Below are positions 46,534 through 56,122 of a stretch of DNA of 64,000 nucleotides, one piece after another. Both the position numbers and the translations under genes were made by a program. This stretch comes from Arthrospiribacter ruber (GTDB lineage: Bacteria; Bacteroidota; Bacteroidia; Cytophagales; Cyclobacteriaceae): the NCBI RefSeq assembly GCF_019343195.1, contig NZ_RPHB01000012.1, positions 1 to 64,000 of the forward strand. Reading direction: 5' to 3'. Positions within the stretch are counted from its first letter, which is position 1, and every line of letters starts with the position of its first letter. The notes under the pieces were generated by a model that worked only from the letters and a program-made list of their open reading frames with translations, did no database searches and was not told the DNA's origin.

Positions 46534-47577
46534 ATGAAAAATCTCATTCCAACTTTGTTTTTGTTGATCATCAGCCAATGGGTCCTGGCCCAGTCAGTTC
46601 AGCTTTCTGTATTATCAGAAGAATTCATCTTTGGTGATGAGAGACCTTTTGCGCAATGCCATGCAAGCAGCATTGAGCGCTTAGACAATGGCAAGTACAT
46701 GATAGCCTGGTTTGCAGGTACCCAAGAGAAAGCCGATGATGTGGGAATATGGATTACCCAAGGCAGTGATAAGAACTGGGAAGAGCCAAAAATGATTGCA
46801 AAAATACGTGAAGATGCGCACTGGAACCCTGTTCTTTTCAATGACCCTGACGGAAAGCTTCACTTGTTTTTCAAAGTAGGAAAAGAAATTGACGACTGGG
46901 AAACCTGGCTGATCAGCTCTGATGATCAGGGACAAACATGGACTGAACCCAAAGAACTGGTCAGCGATGATACGGGAGGAAGAGGACCTGTGCGAAACCA
47001 CATGCTTGTGCTTTTTGACGGAACTTGGCTTGCTCCTGCTTCGATCGAAAAAAGTGGTGTCTGGAATGCTTTTGTAGACAGGTCCGAAGACAAAGGAAAG
47101 ACATGGATGCGATCAGAGACCCTCATTCTGGACAGAGACAAAATCAAAGGGGAAGGAGTTATACAGCCGGCACTTTGGGAGTCAGCGGCACTTCATGTTC
47201 ACATGCTTCTGAGAACTTCCGCAGGGAAAATCGGAAGAAGTGACTCCCATGACGGCGGACTTACTTGGTCTCCAGTGGAGCTTACCGAATTGCCCAATAA
47301 CAATTCCGGGATTGATGTCGCCCATATCGGAGGAGACACGCTTGCCCTAATCAGTAACCCTGTTGGGGAAAATTGGGGAAAAAGATACCCTATGCAGCTT
47401 TCGGTCTCTTTTGACAATGGCCAAACCTGGCCAATCCAGCAAACGATCGAGGACGGAAGTGGTGACAATGAATTTTCCTATCCATCTATGATCTATCATG
47501 ATGGAGAATTGGTATTTTGCTACACTTGGAACAGGCAAAAAATAAAGTTTGTAAGGGTAAAATTGGAAGAGCTGTAA
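46534..47577 (+). CDS. Exported sialidase-like (BNR/Asp-box) glycoside hydrolase family protein
   Basis: The 347-residue protein starts at ATG 46534, which places a signal peptide (ending near WVLAQ) at the N-terminus; the frame extends upstream without coding character. Four Asp-box motifs of the sialidase propeller are seen: SSDDQGQTWTEP, RSEDKGKTWMRS, DSHDGGLTWSP and SFDNGQTWPIQ, with GGRGPVRNHM near the active site. It resembles the exo-sialidase-like enzymes of Bacteroidetes that act on sialic acid, rhamnose-type or other sugars. The exact substrate is unknown. Confidence 0.88.
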   Translation: MKNLIPTLFLLIISQWVLAQSVQLSVLSEEFIFGDERPFAQCHASSIERLDNGKYMIAWFAGTQEKADDVGIWITQGSDKNWEEPKMIAKIREDAHWNPVLFNDPDGKLHLFFKVGKEIDDWETWLISSDDQGQTWTEPKELVSDDTGGRGPVRNHMLVLFDGTWLAPASIEKSGVWNAFVDRSEDKGKTWMRSETLILDRDKIKGEGVIQPALWESAALHVHMLLRTSAGKIGRSDSHDGGLTWSPVELTELPNNNSGIDVAHIGGDTLALISNPVGENWGKRYPMQLSVSFDNGQTWPIQQTIEDGSGDNEFSYPSMIYHDGELVFCYTWNRQKIKFVRVKLEEL

Positions 47578-47688
47578 TCATTTTATTATAGAAATTCTTC
47601 TTCAATTCTGTGAGGTTTTTTGTATTATCAAAAAAACAATTTTATCACTAATACGCACCTTAAAAAATACATTAATATTATTTTTATG

Positions 47689-47696
47689 TATCTTTG
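47689..47696 (+). promoter_or_regulatory. -7 box of the AAA/DUF4143 gene
   Basis: TATCTTTG matches TAnnTTTG and lies 8 nt before the ATG at 47705, so the transcript would be nearly leaderless. Confidence 0.45.
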
Positions 47697-47704
47697 AAAA
47701 TACA

Positions 47705-48901
47705 ATGGAAGCATTAATCAATCGGTATAGGAACTTATTACTGTCCTTAAAGACGGATTTTAAAAGAAGCCATTACTATAAAATCAACTGGAAGGGTAGG
47801 GCAATCTGTATTTTGGGAGCTAGGGGGACCGGCAAATCAACTTTGATGCTTCAATACCTAAAAGAAAATTTACCTCTTGAAAAATCCCTTTACCTAAGCT
47901 TAGATGACTTGTATTTCAAACATGAAAACTTGATAAATGTAGCGGAAAGGTTCTATCAGTTAGGGGGCAGAAACCTTCTTTTGGATGAAGTACATAAATA
48001 TGAAAATTGGCAAAGAGCTGTCAAAAACATCTATGACTTTTATCCTGACCTTAAACTGATTATATCAGGCTCTTCGATTTTGGATTTACAAAAATCACAG
48101 GCAGACCTGAGCAGAAGGTTGGTCTATTATGAATTGCCTGAACTATCTTTTAGAGAATACTTGAGCCTAAAGTTGAAAATCGAATTAAAACAATTCACAC
48201 TTACACAGGTCTTGAAAAACCATTCAAAGATTACAGATCAAATTCTTTCCTCCGTTCCAGATCCAATGTTGCATTTTGAACATTATAAAAAAAGGGGTGC
48301 TTACCCTTTCTTTTTGGAAGATGAAATAGATTATGTCTCCAAAATCAACCAATTGATCAATGTCATCATTGATTATGATCTACCAGAAGGAAAAGACGTT
48401 TCGACGAGCACACAAACCAAATTAAAAAGACTTCTCTATCTGCTTTCTACTTCCGTTCCTTTCAGCCCAAATATTACTAAGCTTGCTGAAAAAACAGAAA
48501 CAACAAGACCAAGATTATTGGAGATGCTGCATATGTTGGAAGTTTCTAAGTTGATCAAAAGTTTAAGAAGCTCCTCAAAGGGCTTCAGCATGATGAATAA
48601 GCCTGATAAAATCTACCTGGCCAATACCAATCTTATTTATGCACTTGCTTTAGAAAATCAAAACCAGGGCAATGTCAGAGAAACCTTTTTTTATAATCAA
48701 TTGGAAAACAGTGGGTCAATCCTCACAACAGCCAAAAATGGAGATTTTTTGGTCGATGGCCAATTTGAATTTGAGGTTGGAGGAAAAAATAAAACCTTCA
48801 ATCAGATCGCCAATATTCCGGATTCCTATATTGCTGCAGATGAAATGGTATACGGAACAGGAAACAAAATCCCGCTTTATCTTTTTGGTTTTCTTTATTG
48901 A
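47705..48901 (+). CDS. AAA ATPase with DUF4143 domain
   Basis: The 398-residue protein has a Walker A (GARGTGKSTLM, about 38-48), a Walker B-like LLLDEVHKYENW, a sensor segment (KLIISGSS) and a winged-helix-like region (SPNITKLAEKTETTRPRLLE) followed by a C-terminal restriction-endonuclease-like DUF4143 domain (FEFEVGGKNKTFNQI). It is a member of a widespread, poorly understood family of single-gene ATPases, often thought to be mobile or defence-related. A C-terminal remnant of a second family member lies at 4866-4991. Confidence 0.9.
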   Translation: MEALINRYRNLLLSLKTDFKRSHYYKINWKGRAICILGARGTGKSTLMLQYLKENLPLEKSLYLSLDDLYFKHENLINVAERFYQLGGRNLLLDEVHKYENWQRAVKNIYDFYPDLKLIISGSSILDLQKSQADLSRRLVYYELPELSFREYLSLKLKIELKQFTLTQVLKNHSKITDQILSSVPDPMLHFEHYKKRGAYPFFLEDEIDYVSKINQLINVIIDYDLPEGKDVSTSTQTKLKRLLYLLSTSVPFSPNITKLAEKTETTRPRLLEMLHMLEVSKLIKSLRSSSKGFSMMNKPDKIYLANTNLIYALALENQNQGNVRETFFYNQLENSGSILTTAKNGDFLVDGQFEFEVGGKNKTFNQIANIPDSYIAADEMVYGTGNKIPLYLFGFLY

Positions 48902-48908
48902 AATATCT

Positions 48909-49022
48909 TCAAAGAAAATTGGTGTTTTTTTTATCATAAAGCACCTTGCCCGTACGGTAAATATGATCCAATAAATCTATTTCGGAAACCCTTGCTTTGC
49001 AGAAACTTCTTAATTCTATATT
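48909..49022 (-). pseudogene. Possible remnant of a nucleotidyltransferase-type C-terminus
   Basis: On the minus strand the frame before the stop at 48909 reads KARVSEIDLLDHIYRTGKVL then YDKKNTNFL, reminiscent of the ends of small MNT-type nucleotidyltransferases (VDLxDL...TGKVLYEK). The match is short and part of the expected sequence is missing, so this is a weak call. A plus/minus terminator (49031-49056) lies just beyond. Confidence 0.3.
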
Positions 49023-49030
49023 AAAGATAA

Positions 49031-49056
49031 AAAGCCCCAATTTTCATCGGGGCTTT
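49031..49056. terminator. Bidirectional terminator
   Basis: AAAGCCCC/GGGGCTTT stem, A/T-flanked, between the convergent AAA ATPase gene and dnaN. Confidence 0.85.
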
Positions 49057-49135
49057 AAGTTTTATCAGCTAAGCTTAAACTTAGTCGTTTTTATAATATC
49101 AATGGATGTCAAAAACTATCCACCAATATCATTTT

Positions 49136-50260
49136 TTATACATAATTATTCAACATCACCGGCATCACAAGCATCAGGATGTCTTCATTTTCTGAAGTAT
49201 CTGAAGGCACGATCAGCCCGGCCCTGTTTGGAGCTGAGAATTGAAGGGTAACCTCTTTTGAAGATATGTTATTCAGCATTTCTACCAAGAACTTGGCATT
49301 GAACCCGATTTCTATATCCTCTCCATCATGCTCACAGGAAAGTCTTTCATTGGCCTCATTGGAGAAGTCAAGGTCTTCAGCAGAGATCTGCAATTCTGAC
49401 CCAGTCAACTTCAACCTTACCTGATGGGTAGTTTTGTTGGCATAGATGGCAATCCTCCTTAAGGAACCCAAAAACTCTAATCTGTCAATGGTCATGTGAT
49501 TTGGATTGTCCACCGGAATCACATTCTCATAATCTGGGAAACGCTCGTCAATCAGCCTACAGATCATTTTGATGCTGTTGAACTTGAAGTAAGCGTTGGA
49601 ACTGTTGAACTCAACAGCAACAGGTACATTATCAGAAGGAAGGGTGGACTTCAATAAATTAAGTGCTTTGCGGGGAATGATCAGGCTAGCCTCATCGGCG
49701 GCGGCCACGTCCACTCTTCTATATCTTACCAACCTGTGTCCATCTGTAGCCACAAACGTCGCGTTGGTACTGCTCATATTGATGTAAACACCAGTCATAG
49801 CCGGTCTTAGTTCGTCATTGCTGGTTGCAAAGATGGTATTGCTGATCGCTGAGCTTAACACTTCAGTGGACATATCCACAGCAGTAGCATTGCTTACTGT
49901 AGGTATTTTAGGAAAATCAGTGGCATTTTCGCCCGCAAGCTTGTATCGGCCATTGTCAGAACTGATCTCAATGCTGTAAGTGTCATGGTCAATGCTGAAA
50001 TTGACAGGTTGCTCTGGAAGGTTTTTAAGTGTCTCTATCAGAATCTTTGCAGGAACAGCAATGTTTCCATCTTCCTTGGCTTCCACCTCGATTTCAGTCA
50101 TCATGGAAGTCTGCAGGTCGGAAGCAGTAATGGTCAACACTCCTTCTTTTATTTCAAAAAGGAAGTTTTCCAAAATAGGCACAACAGGATTGGTAGTAAC
50201 CACGCCGTTGATGGCAGATAGCTGCTTTAAAAGTGCAGAAGAAGAAACAATAAATTTCAT
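49136..50260 (-). CDS. dnaN: DNA polymerase III beta sliding clamp
   Basis: The 374-residue protein begins MKFIVSSSALLKQLSAINGV and shows the three repeated clamp domains, with the typical TGVYINMSSTNATFVATDGHRLVRY segment and the C-terminal LMLVMPVML end that lines the binding pocket for polymerase clamp motifs. Length matches the family. It lies far from any dnaA in this window, 3 kb from dnaE and 6 kb from dnaX. Its upstream region has A/T-rich sequence without a perfect promoter box. Confidence 0.97.
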   Translation of the reverse strand: MKFIVSSSALLKQLSAINGVVTTNPVVPILENFLFEIKEGVLTITASDLQTSMMTEIEVEAKEDGNIAVPAKILIETLKNLPEQPVNFSIDHDTYSIEISSDNGRYKLAGENATDFPKIPTVSNATAVDMSTEVLSSAISNTIFATSNDELRPAMTGVYINMSSTNATFVATDGHRLVRYRRVDVAAADEASLIIPRKALNLLKSTLPSDNVPVAVEFNSSNAYFKFNSIKMICRLIDERFPDYENVIPVDNPNHMTIDRLEFLGSLRRIAIYANKTTHQVRLKLTGSELQISAEDLDFSNEANERLSCEHDGEDIEIGFNAKFLVEMLNNISSKEVTLQFSAPNRAGLIVPSDTSENEDILMLVMPVMLNNYV

Positions 50261-50430
50261 ATCGTCAGGGCTTATGTTTTTGTCTAAATATTGAACAGGG
50301 TAAATTTATAAATAAAATTATAAAAGCAGCTTTTAGCAGTAAAAAAACCTCAAATTGAATTTCATTCTTTTATATGGGAATTTCTACTTTCTCACACTTT
50401 TCTGTCTGAGGACCTGACCTTTGACTTTTA

Positions 50431-52113
50431 TCAATGGGAAAATCGCCTTTTTCTCATGAAAGTCCAGACAAATCCCAAAACACCAATGATGAAAACTGGA
50501 ACGGCTATGTTGATCAATTGCCACTTACTCCTTTCGTCTCTGACTTTTACTTTGTTCAAAGGCCGGATCTGAAACTGCTTCGTTCTGGTACTCATGATAC
50601 CCTCGGGCTCCAACAGGTAGTTGATGCTATTGATCAGGAGCTGCCTGTTGGCATATTCTACATTACTGAAGGGATCTTCACCCAAAGGCAGCGGACTTCC
50701 ATCCATAAAATTCAGCTGACTTTTGAAAAGATTACCGGTGGCTGCTACCATCACCATTCCCTCAGAGCCCGATTCCAAAAAACCTGCCTGATCCATTCCA
50801 TCAGGAAGAAACCTGTTTTTGAACAAAGAAGTGAAATTCCCTTCCAGTAAATATAGCAATGGCAGGTTTTGGGAGGTAAATTCATTTAGGTCAGGCCCAT
50901 CAGCCATTTCTTCAAAAGCCAATCTAACCGGAGCGGCCATTTTGCGGCTAAAGTCCGAAGAGAAAATAAGTGGTGTCTTTCGGACACCATCAGCTTTCAC
51001 GGTATCCATGGTACTCACAAAGCGAAACATGACCTGATCCAGCCCTTTGGTGACCGGATGATTTGCCATTCTCCCTGCCGAGACATAAAAGGGCCATGGC
51101 AAAGGAACCAGTTGTTCCTGGTCTCCAAAGTTACCTGCCATTACAGGGTGGTATCCAAAATTCATGTCCTGAATAAGGTCCTTATTGACACGGATTCCAT
51201 AGCGAAAAAGCATCTGATCAAGCCCAGTATCAAAAGGCATGGCAACCGTCCCATCCCCTCCTGCCTGCTCCAGATCAAAAGCCAAAGCATCAATAAGAAA
51301 TATCAGATTTCCTCCATTCATCAGGTACTGATCCAATAGGAATACTTCCCTTTCTGTGTAGGGTTCTTTTGGTCCCGGAATCAATATGGCTGCGAAAGGG
51401 TCCAAATCCTCTACTTTTTGGGCCTGCTCCATAGGAATCTTATACACTTCAAAATCCTCCACCAAAGCCTCTATGATCCCAAAACCATCATCTTCCTCCA
51501 TTTCTCCGTTGCCCATAAGCATGCCTACAGCAAACTCTTGTTTTCTGATGAGCTTTTTGATGGCATTAATCAGTTCAAACTCCAGGTTTTCTATAGACTG
51601 GTTCAATACTTGGTCGGGCCCCATACCCTTTTCACCTCTAAGCACCAAGGCACCTGTCTCATATTCCTCATTTCTCACCACAATTCCCGGGAAAATCAAC
51701 TTACTCCTTTGCCCCCCATCTTCGCTCAAGAAGAGGTTGGTGGGATTAATACCATATTCAGAAAGCCCTACAATATAATCTTCTCTGATATCTGCAGGCA
51801 AGACAAGTGGGTCCTGATAATAATAGCTGATCTTGTATGGACTGTATGCATTGAAAGTCCTGACGGTTTCCTCTATAGATCTCTGAAGTCTGCGCATGCC
51901 TCCAGGCAAGTTCCCGGTCAATAATATCTCAACTTCAATAGGTTCTTCCAGCCCTTTCAGTATTTCCTCAGAAGCGGGATGCAGGCTAAACCTCTTTTCC
52001 TCCGTCAGGTCTATCCTAAATGAAAAAAAATACCCTATAACCCATAGAATCAATATGGCAGCCATCGGCAGGCCTATCTGTTTCAAAAGATTTATATCGC
52101 TCCTGTTTTTCAT
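50431..52113 (-). CDS. gldG: Gliding-motility ABC component GldG
   Basis: The 560-residue protein has an N-terminal membrane helix (MAAILILWVIGYFFSFRIDL), a large periplasmic region with an ABC-type Gld domain (EEPIEVEILLTGNLPGGMRR, then SIEETVRTFNAYSP) and a C-terminal helix (AVPVFIIGVLGFVWTFMRK). It is the auxiliary component of the GldA-GldF-GldG transporter needed for gliding in Flavobacterium (family knowledge). Its start overlaps the stop of gldF by ATGA (52110-52113). Confidence 0.93.
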   Translation of the reverse strand: MKNRSDINLLKQIGLPMAAILILWVIGYFFSFRIDLTEEKRFSLHPASEEILKGLEEPIEVEILLTGNLPGGMRRLQRSIEETVRTFNAYSPYKISYYYQDPLVLPADIREDYIVGLSEYGINPTNLFLSEDGGQRSKLIFPGIVVRNEEYETGALVLRGEKGMGPDQVLNQSIENLEFELINAIKKLIRKQEFAVGMLMGNGEMEEDDGFGIIEALVEDFEVYKIPMEQAQKVEDLDPFAAILIPGPKEPYTEREVFLLDQYLMNGGNLIFLIDALAFDLEQAGGDGTVAMPFDTGLDQMLFRYGIRVNKDLIQDMNFGYHPVMAGNFGDQEQLVPLPWPFYVSAGRMANHPVTKGLDQVMFRFVSTMDTVKADGVRKTPLIFSSDFSRKMAAPVRLAFEEMADGPDLNEFTSQNLPLLYLLEGNFTSLFKNRFLPDGMDQAGFLESGSEGMVMVAATGNLFKSQLNFMDGSPLPLGEDPFSNVEYANRQLLINSINYLLEPEGIMSTRTKQFQIRPLNKVKVRDERSKWQLINIAVPVFIIGVLGFVWTFMRKRRFSH

Positions 52114-52832
52114 TTTCTTCTGATCAACAATCCTGTGATGGCCAAATTGACAATAATCGCCCCAAGAAAATAGATTAGGTTCCGGGCATCTATTACTCCT
52201 CTGCTCATACTTTGATAGTGGAAGCTAAGACTCAATTCCTCCAATAATAAAGCAAATGGACTCATCGCATTGAGCTGAACAAGTGCTGTAAGTCCATAGT
52301 ACATCAAAAATGACAAAAACACTCCCAATACAAACGCAACTATCTGCTGAGTGGTAAGTGCCGAAGCCAAAATTCCTATCGAGGCAAATACTGCACCTAT
52401 CAAGAGCAATCCAATCCATGATCCAAAAAAACCTGCATGGTCAATGTTGCCTACCGGATCACCTAACTGCACAATGCTATAGTAATAAACCAAGGTCGGA
52501 ACCAAGGCCAAAATAATCAAAGTAAGGGATGCCAAATATTTGGAAAGCACAATTTTGGCACCGCTGACAGGAGATGTCATCAAAAGCTCCCAAGTACCTG
52601 TTTTTCTCTCCTCGGCTATCATTTTCATAGTGATGGCCGGGATCAAGAATGTGAACACGTATGGTGTATAGGTAAACAATGGCTCCAGATCAGCAAAACC
52701 ATAATCCAGAACTGAAGTATCAGGAAAAACCCATACTATCAACCCTATGGAAACCAAAAAAACAGATAAAATCAAATAACCGGTGAGGTTACTGAAGAAG
52801 GCATTGATCTCTTTCCAGTAAAGCGCTCTCAT
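52110..52832 (-). CDS. gldF: Gliding-motility ABC permease GldF
   Basis: The 240-residue integral membrane protein has six predicted helices and the ABC-2 permease signature (AEERKTGTWELLMTSPVSG). It is the membrane channel component of the Gld ABC transporter. Its start lies 3 nt after the stop of gldA, and its stop overlaps gldG, so the operon is gldA-gldF-gldG. Confidence 0.94.
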   Translation of the reverse strand: MRALYWKEINAFFSNLTGYLILSVFLVSIGLIVWVFPDTSVLDYGFADLEPLFTYTPYVFTFLIPAITMKMIAEERKTGTWELLMTSPVSGAKIVLSKYLASLTLIILALVPTLVYYYSIVQLGDPVGNIDHAGFFGSWIGLLLIGAVFASIGILASALTTQQIVAFVLGVFLSFLMYYGLTALVQLNAMSPFALLLEELSLSFHYQSMSRGVIDARNLIYFLGAIIVNLAITGLLIRRK

Positions 52833-52835
52833 AAA

Positions 52836-53744
52836 TCAGGACTGGGTAATCTGGTGGAAAATTGATTCTAGCGTTCGGGACTTCTGCTGCATGCTGACTA
52901 GGCCAAGATCTTTATCCTGGATCAGGGCAATGGCCTGCTTTCGGGCATTAACGGGTTCGGTGACGGTAAGAGAAATACATAGACCTGTTTCATCCAAAAG
53001 TTTGATCTCACCCAAGTGTTCCATCCACTCCTTCTTGATGGGCTGCTCGGTCTCTATGATCAGGTCAACCTTGTCGCCATCAGACTTGAGATTTTTCAAG
53101 AGGTCAGCAGCTACAATTTTGCCTTTATTAATGATGACCACCTTTTCGCAGATGGCTTCCACTTCTTGCATGACATGCGTACTCAGAATCATGGTTTTGT
53201 CACGGCTGATGTCCCTGATCAGCTTTCGTATGTCCACCAGCTGATTGGGATCCAAACCTGTCGTAGGCTCATCCAAAATGATCACTTCCGGGTCATGGAT
53301 CAGCGCTTTAGCTAAGCCTACCCGCTGCCTGTAACCTTTAGAAAGTTGCCCTATCTGTTTGTGGGATTCAAGTTGAAGTCCGCACATATCCACCAGCTCC
53401 TCAGTTCTATCTTTCAGGAATCTGCCCTTCATTCCGTAAAGTCCGCCAATAAAGTGGAGAAATTCTTTCACATACATATCCAGATAAAGAGGATTATGCT
53501 CAGGAAGGTAACCTACAAGTCTGCTGACTTTCTTGGGATGCTGAACTACAGAAATGCCGTTTACTTTGACATCTCCAAAATCCGGAACCAAAAATCCGGT
53601 CGCAATCTTCATCGTGGTAGACTTTCCGGCACCATTAGGACCGAGAAAACCAAGTACCTGACCTTTCTCCGCTGTAAAGGAAACATTGTCGAGTGCTTTT
53701 TGTGTGCCGTAAATTTTCGTAAGCTGACTTACCTCCAAAGACAT
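52836..53744 (-). CDS. gldA: Gliding-motility ABC ATPase GldA
   Basis: The 302-residue ATPase carries Walker A (GPNGAGKSTTM), the ABC signature (LSKGYRQRVGLAKAL), Walker B (EVIILDEPTTGLD) and the switch His (LSTHVMQEVE). It powers the GldF/GldG transporter. A hairpin with a T-run lies 58-79 nt upstream of the start, downstream of a possible promoter, so leader-level control is possible. Confidence 0.95.
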   Translation of the reverse strand: MSLEVSQLTKIYGTQKALDNVSFTAEKGQVLGFLGPNGAGKSTTMKIATGFLVPDFGDVKVNGISVVQHPKKVSRLVGYLPEHNPLYLDMYVKEFLHFIGGLYGMKGRFLKDRTEELVDMCGLQLESHKQIGQLSKGYRQRVGLAKALIHDPEVIILDEPTTGLDPNQLVDIRKLIRDISRDKTMILSTHVMQEVEAICEKVVIINKGKIVAADLLKNLKSDGDKVDLIIETEQPIKKEWMEHLGEIKLLDETGLCISLTVTEPVNARKQAIALIQDKDLGLVSMQQKSRTLESIFHQITQS

Positions 53745-53801
53745 GTAGTGGGAATTGAAGCGCTAAATTAAAGAGAATTTTAAACAGGAAGAGCATAAAT
53801 T

Positions 53802-53920
53802 AAAAAAGGCTTCTAAGAAGCCCCATGGAAAGATGATTCAGCCATAAGCTGAAAAATCTTTTTTGATATTAAACCTTACGCTTGCTAATATAACAGGCAT
53901 CCCGGAAAAATCCAAATTTA
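53802..53920 (-). ncRNA. Possible gldA leader RNA/attenuator or small RNA
   Basis: On the minus strand an exact TAAATTTG box (53913-53920) is followed by a TTCAGC/GCTGAA hairpin (53837-53853), a 10-codon reading frame from ATG 53845 (MAESSFHGAS, stop 53813) and a GGCTTC/GAAGCC hairpin with T6 (53802-53822), before gldA at 53744. This could be a small RNA of about 100 nt or an attenuator. No known riboswitch family is recognised. Confidence 0.35.
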
Positions 53921-53947
53921 AAATGTATTGAAAAAGGCATCCCGGAA
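53895..53947. promoter_or_regulatory. 13-bp direct repeat flanking the gldA-side promoter
   Basis: AGGCATCCCGGAA occurs at 53895-53907 and 53935-53947 with a 40-bp period, one copy on each side of the TAAATTTG box. It could be a regulator binding site. Confidence 0.45.
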
Positions 53948-54051
53948 TGGGAAATAATTCTTTGACCAGGTACAATTTTGACTTATCGGGTATGCTTTCA
54001 GTTTTAGGGAAATTTTGATTAAGTTAAACCTTCAAAACAACAGGTAAATCC

Positions 54052-54363
54052 ATGGATCTCGAGTTTGATGAAAATGATAAATTGGAAGCCAGAAAAATCA
54101 TGGCAGCTGAGTGGAATAGCTTTAGGCCACCTGTAGAAATCGATCAGCGCATCACCGAGCTGGTTTGGGAGCATTTTTCTGAGGAAAAAATAATCAAAAA
54201 ATTATCGGAGGAATTTGAAGCCAAGTCCTGCTATATTCAAAAATGTTTTTGGTTTAGCGAGGCCAACACCCTCACCAGGCGGGAAGAAGAAGCACGGGGT
54301 GCATTTTACCAAATCACCAAATGCCACGAGACTTGTGTACCTAGTAGGTTTAGGGATGTTTGA
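54052..54363 (+). CDS. Hypothetical cytoplasmic protein
   Basis: The 103-residue protein is highly charged and helical, with an aromatic/Cys-containing C-terminal half (SCYIQKCFWF, FYQITKCHETCVPSRF). No export signal or known domain is recognised. The four cysteines could bind a metal, but spacing (C-x4-C and C-x3-C) is not a known site. It stands alone between gldA and ssrA. The start at 54052 is the only ATG near the frame's beginning. The 54364-54616 gap shows no gene. Confidence 0.6.
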   Translation: MDLEFDENDKLEARKIMAAEWNSFRPPVEIDQRITELVWEHFSEEKIIKKLSEEFEAKSCYIQKCFWFSEANTLTRREEEARGAFYQITKCHETCVPSRFRDV

Positions 54364-54616
54364 TCAGGTTTAAAAAATGGTCAGCTTTTGGGTTTTGAAT
54401 TGACCAGAAAGAAATTGACAAATATGCATATCCATAATTATACCACTAACCAAATTAAATAAGAGCCTAGATTAACCCGATCCCGAGGCTTGGGATTGGA
54501 AATTCATTGATAACTTGTACTGGTTTATCGGGATTGGCTTGAAATCATAGGTTTATACCACTTTTAAAGTTCCACTGGTAAGAAAGCGGATAATCATGTT
54601 GACAAAAATTGAATTA

Positions 54617-54668
54617 AAAAACTCCACCTCCCCCGAAACTCTGCGAGTTTCGGGGGAGGTGGAGTTTT
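54617..54668 (-). terminator. Terminator of ssrA
   Basis: A very long perfect stem (about 23 bp, AAAACTCCACCTCCCCCGAA with its complement) with a 5-nt loop, just after the tmRNA 3' end on the minus strand and followed by T-rich sequence. Confidence 0.92.
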
Positions 54669-54671
54669 AAG

Positions 54672-55074
54672 TGGAGCTGGCGAGATTCGAACTCGCGTCC
54701 AGATAGGGAAACACCGTACCGTCTACATGTTTAGTCACCTGTTGGGTTTTCGACTGCTGTTTGCTGGGTGACACACCGGACAACAGCTTATCTACTGATC
54801 TTAGCCCTGCTTAGTAGTCTCACAGGGAGCAGCCCTGTCGAGTCGACACCCCGGATCTGACCGGACAGCGCAACGGTCAGTGGGATGTGGCCGGGGAGCA
54901 TCTATCGAAGCTCAACCCTTTAAGCATTATCTATTTCCCCTAAGGGATAGATTAGGCAGCCATGGCGTAGTTAGATTCGCCAATTATAGTTCGTATGAAT
55001 GATTCACAGGCGTACATACTCCACCTGACATGCGAGCCCGATCCTTACACCTACTGTCAAAACCGGTCAGCCCC
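54672..55074 (-). ncRNA. ssrA: tmRNA
   Basis: The 5' end GGGGCTGACCGG pairs with the 3' CAGCTCC, the T arm is GCGAGTTCGAATCTCGC and the tag frame (54981 down to 54952) encodes GESNYAMAA followed by TAA, close to the usual Bacteroidetes tag. Length is about 403 nt. CCA is not encoded. Confidence 0.95.
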
Positions 55075-55094
55075 TTTGTTTTCAAATAAGACGA

Positions 55095-55102
55095 CAAATA
55101 TA
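55095..55102 (-). promoter_or_regulatory. -7 box of ssrA
   Basis: TATATTTG on the minus strand lies 21 nt before the mature tmRNA 5' end, leaving a short leader for removal by RNase P. Confidence 0.6.
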
Positions 55103-55170
55103 AGGGAAATAAAGTTCAGTAAAAGGGAAGTATATTGTTTAAGTGTGTAATTGTTTAATTGATTAACTGA

Positions 55171-56031
55171 GTGCTCTGGCTTAGGCATTTGGATACCAAG
55201 ACAAAATTCAAAACCTTTGCAAAAAATAAAATTGAACCTGTTTTGAGACTGATATCATTTCTATTCCTGTTTTTTCTATCTACGAGTACTTTCTCCCAAA
55301 TCCTGAACATAGAACGCTACAGAATCCAGAGCGATACTGCAAAAGCGCTGGCCATCAAAGCTACCGCAGGTCTGAATGTATTCAACCGAAGTGCCGCCGC
55401 TGATGCACCGGTAAACCTTTTTGGGTACAAATGGGACATCAATTCCATGTACCACCCCGGCAAACATTCCTATATTTTCGTCTCGAATTTTGACTACCTG
55501 AGAATCAATGATAATGACTTCCTCAACTTCGGCTTGATTCACGGTAGGACCGTTTTCAATTATGAGGAGAAAAACAACATAGAAACTTATATACAATACT
55601 CATTTGACAACTTCAGGGGATTGGCCCCAAGGTGGATTGCAGGTGGTACCTTGAGGAAGAAAATTGTAGACAGCAAAAAGTTGACTTTTGTCCTTGGACT
55701 GGGCGCTCTTTATGAAAATGAGACTTGGTTTCATCCCTTTGAAGAAAACTTTGTCAATGTACAGTTTATCAAAAACTCCAACTACTTTTCGATAAGGTGG
55801 ACCATCAATGAATACGTGGATTTCAACACCGTCACCTATTATCAAGTGGGCTATGACCGGTCTATTCAGGCTTTCAGAAACCGGGTAAACGGCAATTTTA
55901 ACCTCAACACAAAAATCTCCGACCGGTTTTCATTCAACAACAGTTTTAATTTCAGCTATGAGGATCGGCCAATAGTTCCTATCACTCCTTTTATCTTCGC
56001 TTTCAACACCGGCATATCTTATGATTTTTAA
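55171..56031 (+). CDS. Outer-membrane beta-barrel protein, DUF481-like
   Basis: The 286-residue protein has a signal peptide ending near TSTFSQ and then amphipathic strands with aromatic girdles (FVSNFDYLRINDNDFLNFG, RFSFNNSFNFSYEDRP) ending in a C-terminal phenylalanine (YDF), as in outer-membrane barrels of the DUF481 type. Its function is unknown. The frame opens with GTG at 55171; a TTG at 55189 is an alternative start that would also keep the signal peptide. It precedes dnaX but is separated by about 90 bp. Confidence 0.75.
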   Translation: MLWLRHLDTKTKFKTFAKNKIEPVLRLISFLFLFFLSTSTFSQILNIERYRIQSDTAKALAIKATAGLNVFNRSAAADAPVNLFGYKWDINSMYHPGKHSYIFVSNFDYLRINDNDFLNFGLIHGRTVFNYEEKNNIETYIQYSFDNFRGLAPRWIAGGTLRKKIVDSKKLTFVLGLGALYENETWFHPFEENFVNVQFIKNSNYFSIRWTINEYVDFNTVTYYQVGYDRSIQAFRNRVNGNFNLNTKISDRFSFNNSFNFSYEDRPIVPITPFIFAFNTGISYDF

Positions 56032-56122
56032 TTTCCTTAATAATGAATAGGTTATCGAAAAATAAAAACAGATTGGCCACCATACCCCCTTCAGAATTCC
56101 AATTATTTTATATCTTGCGGTG

